Shown here: in pieces, positions 5,811-8,869 of the stretch
Layout: every line of letters begins with the position of its first letter
Numbering within the stretch: position 1 is the first letter of the stretch
Source: Clostridia bacterium
Lineage (GTDB): Bacteria; Bacillota; Clostridia; Oscillospirales; CAG-272
NCBI GenBank assembly: GCA_024408015.1
Contig: JAKSVJ010000035.1
Span: forward strand, 1 to 8,869
Reading direction: 5' to 3'
Length of the DNA: 8,869 bases
Notes under the pieces: generated by a model
Database searches by the model: none
The model's input: the letters and a program-made list of their open reading frames with translations, nothing else
What the model was told of the DNA's origin: nothing
Program-made: the position numbers and the translations under genes

Positions 5811-7518
5811 TAGGCTCACCTCCAATTTGAGATATATAAATATTTCTATATGTAGCGCAACTATCTAAAAGCTCGTTATGTGTGCCATGGCCTTGAATTT
5901 CGCCATTGTCAATACACAAGATGCTGTCAGATTTCATAACGGTTGAAATACGCTGGCTGATTATTATCACCGTTGCATCCTTTGCATATTCTCGAATGCC
6001 TTCAAGAACTGTTTTTTCTGTTTTTGAGTCTAGTGCACTTGTACAGTCATCAAGTATTAATATCTTTGGCTTTTTAAGCAAAGCTCTTGCTATAGAGAGT
6101 CTTTGTTTTTGTCCACCAGATAAGTTGACTCCACCTTGACCAAGTAGTGTATTATATCCGTCGCTTGTACTCATGATGAAATCGTGTACACATGCAATTT
6201 TTGCAACATGCTCAATTTCTTCATCTGTTGCATTTTCATCACCCCACAAGAGGTTATCTTTTATACTTCCCGAGAACAGCAGTGATTTTTGTGGAACAAG
6301 TGAAATTGCATTTCTTAAACAATGTTCTTCAATTGTATTAACGTCGACATTATCAATTAAGACTTTACCACTTGTGGCATCATAAAATCGTGGGATTAGG
6401 TTTATTAGAGTTGATTTACCAGAACCTGTTGGACCGATAATTCCTATGGTTGAACCGCTTTTGACTTCAAATGTAATATTGCTTAGCGATTCAATACTTG
6501 ATTTAGCATATTTAAAGCTTACATTATCAAAAGTGATTGTGCCATGTATATCAATAGCTTGCGCATTTTCAGCCTTTACTTGAGCAGGTTTTTCATTAAA
6601 TATTTCGTTTATTCTTTTTGATGAAGCTATAGATCTTACCGCAACGTTTATCATGTTTGATATCATTGTGACACCGAAAAGAACCTGTGTCATATAGTTT
6701 ACAGAAGCCATAAGCTTACCAATTTGCTCGCTACTCTGTGATTTTGATATCCATAAGAGAATAATTATACCAAAGTTAACAGTTAAGCTAATAAGTGGCG
6801 CAAAGACAGCCATTACTCTAAGTGCTTCAGTGTTTGCTAGCGCCAATTCTTGAGACGATTCAACAAATTTTGCTTCTTCTGCATCTTCTGCACTAAATGC
6901 TTTTACTACACGTACTGATGATAAAAATTCACGAGATGTGCTATTAAGCCCGTCGAGTTTCTTTTGCACTATTCCAAATTTAGGATAACCAAATTTTATG
7001 TTTCCTAAAATTAAAATGGAGACAATAACTAGTATTATCGCTATAATTGGAGCTTGCTTTGGTGTACGTATAATAATCAAAACTATTGCACCTATACAAG
7101 TAATTGGCGCCTTAACCATGATTCTCATCAAGCCATTAATGAATTCTTGAACTTGAGTTACATCATTTGTCATTCTAGTAATGATTGAAGCAGGGTGCAA
7201 TTTATCTATGTTTTCAAATGATAGCGTATGAACTTTAGCGTACAGGTCGGAACGAATTTCTTTTGCAATTGTTTGCGAAGTCGTGCTCGCAAATTTGTTT
7301 CTCATTATGGCTGAAAAAGCCCCAACAAAAGCGATTAGTAACATTATTATTCCATATTTTATGATAAGGCTAATATCTGCATTAGTTATACCATTATCAA
7401 CAATCATAGACATTAGGGTTGGTTGCAACAAGTCAGCAACCGCTTCCATTGTTAGAAATAACATTGAAAAAGCAAATATTAATATATGCTTTTGTATATA
7501 TCGAAAAATAAGTTTCAT
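5800..7518 (-). CDS. Heterodimeric ABC exporter, subunit with a degenerate ATP site
   Basis: This 572-residue half-transporter is the first gene of the two-gene operon. The membrane domain (about residues 1-310) has roughly six helices, near 11-36, 52-72, 135-152, 156-172, 238-258 and 272-292. ATPase domain: Walker A GPTGSGKS 362-369, Q-loop Gln410, intact signature LSGGQ 466-470, Walker B LILDD with Asp491 where the catalytic Glu normally sits, and Gln522 (ISQR) where the switch His normally sits. Both changes fall in this subunit and match the non-hydrolysing half of heterodimeric exporters such as TM287/288. Its normal signature completes the partner's working site. A TTG at 7530 is in frame but overlaps the ribosome binding site; ATG 7518, six bases after GGAG (7525-7528), is the likelier start. 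The end overlaps the next gene by 11 bases. The promoter at 7541-7569 is divergent from the hydrolase gene. Confidence 0.93.
   Translation of the reverse strand: MKLIFRYIQKHILIFAFSMLFLTMEAVADLLQPTLMSMIVDNGITNADISLIIKYGIIMLLIAFVGAFSAIMRNKFASTTSQTIAKEIRSDLYAKVHTLSFENIDKLHPASIITRMTNDVTQVQEFINGLMRIMVKAPITCIGAIVLIIIRTPKQAPIIAIILVIVSILILGNIKFGYPKFGIVQKKLDGLNSTSREFLSSVRVVKAFSAEDAEEAKFVESSQELALANTEALRVMAVFAPLISLTVNFGIIILLWISKSQSSEQIGKLMASVNYMTQVLFGVTMISNMINVAVRSIASSKRINEIFNEKPAQVKAENAQAIDIHGTITFDNVSFKYAKSSIESLSNITFEVKSGSTIGIIGPTGSGKSTLINLIPRFYDATSGKVLIDNVDVNTIEEHCLRNAISLVPQKSLLFSGSIKDNLLWGDENATDEEIEHVAKIACVHDFIMSTSDGYNTLLGQGGVNLSGGQKQRLSIARALLKKPKILILDDCTSALDSKTEKTVLEGIREYAKDATVIIISQRISTVMKSDSILCIDNGEIQGHGTHNELLDSCATYRNIYISQIGGEPNGK
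5819..5823 (-). promoter_or_regulatory. Ribosome binding site that decides the start of the second ABC gene
   Basis: GGAGG on the minus strand lies inside the last codons of the upstream subunit, eight bases from ATG 5810. The TTG at 5825 sits on top of this site and cannot be the main start. Confidence 0.75.
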
Positions 7519-7524
7519 AAGTAG

Positions 7525-7528
7525 CTCC
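7525..7528 (-). promoter_or_regulatory. Ribosome binding site that decides the start of the first ABC gene
   Basis: TTGGAG is followed after six bases by ATG 7518. The TTG within it is in frame but is part of the site, so the protein should start at MKLIFRYIQK. Confidence 0.65.
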
Positions 7529-7540
7529 AATCTTTATGTA

Positions 7541-7569
7541 ATGATAACATGCAAAATTGTTAATTACAA
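7541..7569 (-). promoter_or_regulatory. Predicted promoter of the ABC exporter operon
   Basis: On the minus strand: -35 TTGTAA (7564-7569), a 17-base spacer and -10 TATCAT (7541-7546). The -10 box is preceded by TGT, giving an extended -10 (TGTTATCAT). It lies about 22 bases before the ATG at 7518, which leaves a short leader. Confidence 0.6.
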
Positions 7570-7589
7570 GAAAAAGAATTACTAATTAC
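7562..7589. repeat. Three copies of AATTAC between the divergent promoters
   Basis: AATTAC occurs at 7562-7567, 7577-7582 and 7584-7589; the outer copies are preceded by T and lie 22 bases apart. They sit between and partly over the two -35 boxes. They could be binding sites for a regulator acting on both promoters, although such A+T-rich words also arise by chance. Confidence 0.35.
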
Positions 7590-7618
7590 TTGAATTTCTT
7601 TTACTTGTGTGCGATAAT
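7590..7618 (+). promoter_or_regulatory. Predicted promoter of the alpha/beta hydrolase gene
   Basis: TTGAAT (7590-7595), a 17-base spacer and GATAAT (7613-7618), the latter preceded by TGC (extended -10). It is followed by a leader of roughly 30 bases to the start codon and points away from the ABC operon. Confidence 0.6.
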
Positions 7619-7641
7619 GTTTGTGCAAAATTCTTTGATAT

Positions 7642-7653
7642 AAGGAAGTGATC
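7642..7653 (+). promoter_or_regulatory. Near-perfect Shine-Dalgarno that sets a TTG start
   Basis: AAGGAAGTGATC matches 11 of 12 bases of the full complement of the 16S rRNA tail (AAGGAGGTGATC). The GTG at 7648 lies inside this site and is too close. The TTG at 7657, eight bases after the core, is correctly spaced. Confidence 0.75.
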
Positions 7654-7656
7654 AGT

Positions 7657-8403
7657 TTGAATACAGTTGACTCAATGATAAGAGACGTATTGAACTACAA
7701 GAATACAGTTACTGGCGACGAAATGGATTTGCCATATAGAGTATATTATCCATCCAATATGGATGAGACTAAAAAATACCCAATGATGTTTTTCCTTCAT
7801 GGTCATGGTGAATGTGGAACAAATAATGAATATCAAATTAGAGTGCTCCAAAAGCCAAATGAATTACTTGATAGAATCATAGAACGGGATAATTGCATAA
7901 TTGTTGCACCTCAATGTCCTTGTGAGCATGAGAAACATGAATGGATTAATGTGCATCATGTTTGGACTACAGGTTCTAGAGAAAAGCTTGATGATCCATC
8001 AGTAGCAATGCAAGCTGCTATGATGTTACTTGATATGTTTTTGGCTAAGCCTTTTGTTGACTTAGATAGAGTATATGCTGCAGGTATTTCTATGGGTGGA
8101 TATGGAATGTGGGAGATTGTTACTCGTAGACCTGATGTTTTCGCGGCAGCTGTTCCTGTTTGCGGAGCGGGTTTTCCTGGATATGCAGAACAGCTAAAGG
8201 ATATTAGTGTTTGGATATTTCATGGTCTCGCTGATGGAACTGTCCCACCTTCAGGCGGCAAAGACATGGAAGCAGCTCTCAAGAAAGTTGGCGCTGATGT
8301 TAGAGCGACATATTACGAGGGCGTTGGTCATAATAGCTGGATACCAGCATATAAAGAACCTGATTTGATCGATTGGCTTATGTCAAAATCACTAAAAAAA
8401 TAA
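7657..8403 (+). CDS. Cytoplasmic alpha/beta hydrolase, esterase/peptidase-like
   Basis: This 248-residue serine hydrolase of the alpha/beta fold resembles the phospholipase/carboxylesterase and COG4099-type predicted peptidase group. The likely oxyanion-hole loop is FFLHGHGECG (His48-Gly54), the nucleophile elbow is GISMGGYG (Ser145), and the acid and base are Asp193 in HGLADGTVP and His225 in GVGHNSW, all in the usual order. There is no signal peptide, so it should act in the cytoplasm. The start is taken as TTG 7657 from its ribosome binding site; an in-frame GTG at 7648 would add three residues. It is transcribed alone, divergent from the ABC exporter and convergent with a GH95 fucosidase gene. 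Similar small hydrolases are often found among glycan-degradation genes, where they remove ester groups; that role is an inference, and peptidase or other esterase activity is equally possible. Confidence 0.88.
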   Translation: MNTVDSMIRDVLNYKNTVTGDEMDLPYRVYYPSNMDETKKYPMMFFLHGHGECGTNNEYQIRVLQKPNELLDRIIERDNCIIVAPQCPCEHEKHEWINVHHVWTTGSREKLDDPSVAMQAAMMLLDMFLAKPFVDLDRVYAAGISMGGYGMWEIVTRRPDVFAAAVPVCGAGFPGYAEQLKDISVWIFHGLADGTVPPSGGKDMEAALKKVGADVRATYYEGVGHNSWIPAYKEPDLIDWLMSKSLKK

Positions 8404-8410
8404 ATGAACA

Positions 8411-8444
8411 AAAAACGCTCCCATAGCTCAAAAGTTAGGGAGCG
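8411..8444 (-). terminator. Intrinsic terminator of the fucosidase gene
   Basis: CGCTCCC (8416-8422) pairs with GGGAGCG (8438-8444). Inside, TAGCT pairs with AGTTA with one wobble around a CAAA loop, leaving one bulged A. Read on the minus strand the stem runs straight into TTTTTTG, an ideal terminator. On the plus strand no T-run follows (CTTCGATC), so it would only weakly end the convergent hydrolase transcript. Confidence 0.8.
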
Positions 8445-8476
8445 CTTCGATCTATTGTCAAATTTATACACTCGTA

Positions 8477-8869
8477 CTATACTGATAATTCGGTTCCGTT
8501 ATACATGATTTTTCCAGTGTAATTTCCTTTAATGTCTAGCTTATCAAGCTTACCATCTTTCCAGTAAATATCTGCTTTGGCGCCACCAGGGATTCTCACA
8601 CCTTTAAGATATCCGTTTTGCCAAGCATCTGGAAGAGAAGGGAGAATAAGAGTATTTTCACCATCTGTTTGAATGATTAATTCACTAATTCCAGCAGCAA
8701 GTCCAAAGTTGCCATCGATTTGGAATGGTGGATGTGCGTCAAATAGATTTGGATACATGCCACCGGGTCCACCCCAATAACGTGTTGGTTCAACTGGAGT
8801 TAGCATATATTTAATAAGGCTTGCGGCATGATTTCCATCTCTAAGTCTTGCATAAAAACAAATTTTCCA
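8477..8869 (-). CDS. GH95 alpha-L-fucosidase-like glycoside hydrolase, C-terminal part (cut by window end)
   Basis: The frame stays open to the right edge, giving the last 130 residues of an enzyme that is usually about 750-800 residues long. An ATG at 8806 is internal: the codons before it (WKICFYARLRDGNHAASLIKY) continue the GH95 pattern. Recognisable family blocks are the WK...ARLRDGNHA helix, LTPV, GGMYPNLFDAHPPFQIDGNFG and LPSLPDAW, followed by a small beta-rich tail ending in ELSV. Asp52 of the fragment, in QIDGNFG, probably corresponds to the active-site Asp described in Bifidobacterium AfcA that assists the catalytic Asn; this is by motif only. GH95 enzymes mainly release alpha-1,2-linked fucose, and some act on galactose. 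The secretion signal and acid catalyst lie outside the window, so location and exact substrate are not visible. The hairpin terminator lies about 33 bases beyond the TAG stop. Confidence 0.9.
   Translation of the reverse strand, partial: WKICFYARLRDGNHAASLIKYMLTPVEPTRYWGGPGGMYPNLFDAHPPFQIDGNFGLAAGISELIIQTDGENTLILPSLPDAWQNGYLKGVRIPGGAKADIYWKDGKLDKLDIKGNYTGKIMYNGTELSV

Noticed and set aside
4042..6385. Plus-strand frames opposite the two ABC genes (4042-4296, 4834-5142, 5203-5478, 5536-5799, 5906-6139, 6173-6385)
   Set aside because: They are antisense shadows of strongly conserved ABC transporter coding sequence with no start signals of their own.
7283..7585. Plus-strand frame of 100 codons covering the start of the first ABC gene and the intergenic region
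   Set aside because: It is mostly antisense to the conserved membrane domain and runs through the predicted divergent promoters.
8477..8806. A complete 109-residue protein starting at ATG 8806
   Set aside because: The frame continues upstream to the window edge with residues that fit the GH95 pattern, so this ATG is an internal methionine of a longer enzyme.
1..8869. CRISPR array, tRNA, rRNA, insertion sequence or attachment site
   Set aside because: I saw no regularly spaced repeats, cloverleaf-like segments, transposase or integrase motifs, or long terminal inverted repeats on either strand.

Overview
The window looks like chromosome of a low-GC Gram-positive bacterium (Bacillota, perhaps a gut Clostridia- or Erysipelotrichia-like lineage). 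The signs are A+T-rich DNA, GGAGG-type ribosome binding sites, sigma-A-like promoters with 17-base spacers, a CsoR-type copper regulator, a heterodimeric ABC exporter and a GH95 fucosidase. The taxon is an inference. TGG is the tryptophan codon wherever I checked, so nothing suggests a recoded genetic code.

Layout. (1) 1-904, plus strand: the last codons of an unidentified gene, then a very A+T-rich gene for an unrecognised protein with about eight membrane segments, joined by a TGATAATG stop-restart. (2) 1075-3921, minus strand: a compact copper-efflux operon, csoR-copA. It has a sigma-A promoter at 3893-3921, a 7-5-7 CsoR operator at 3871-3889 and a strong terminator at 1075-1104. The two genes share one base (TAATG). 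CopA carries metal-binding HMA domains at both ends. (3) 3933-7569, minus strand: two overlapping genes for the halves of an asymmetric heterodimeric ABC exporter. They have their own promoter at 7541-7569 and a terminator at 3933-3960 that separates them from csoR. (4) 7590-8403, plus strand: a divergently transcribed gene for a cytoplasmic alpha/beta hydrolase (esterase/peptidase type) with a TTG start and a near-perfect Shine-Dalgarno. (5) 8416-8869, minus strand: the C-terminal 130 residues of a GH95 alpha-L-fucosidase-like enzyme. It runs off the right edge and ends in a hairpin terminator.

How the genes work together. Copper(I) binding to CsoR should release the operator that covers the start of transcription, so that CopA is made and pumps Cu(I) out. 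The ABC pair shows the classic split of one normal and one degenerate ATP site and probably exports drugs, lipids or peptides; its substrate cannot be read from sequence. The hydrolase and the fucosidase are convergent and may belong to a glycan-use region continuing to the right, but the hydrolase's substrate is unknown.

I found no tRNA, rRNA, CRISPR array, insertion sequence or phage gene, and no gene-free stretch over 300 bases. The part closest to undescribed biology is the membrane-protein gene at the left edge together with its truncated upstream partner.
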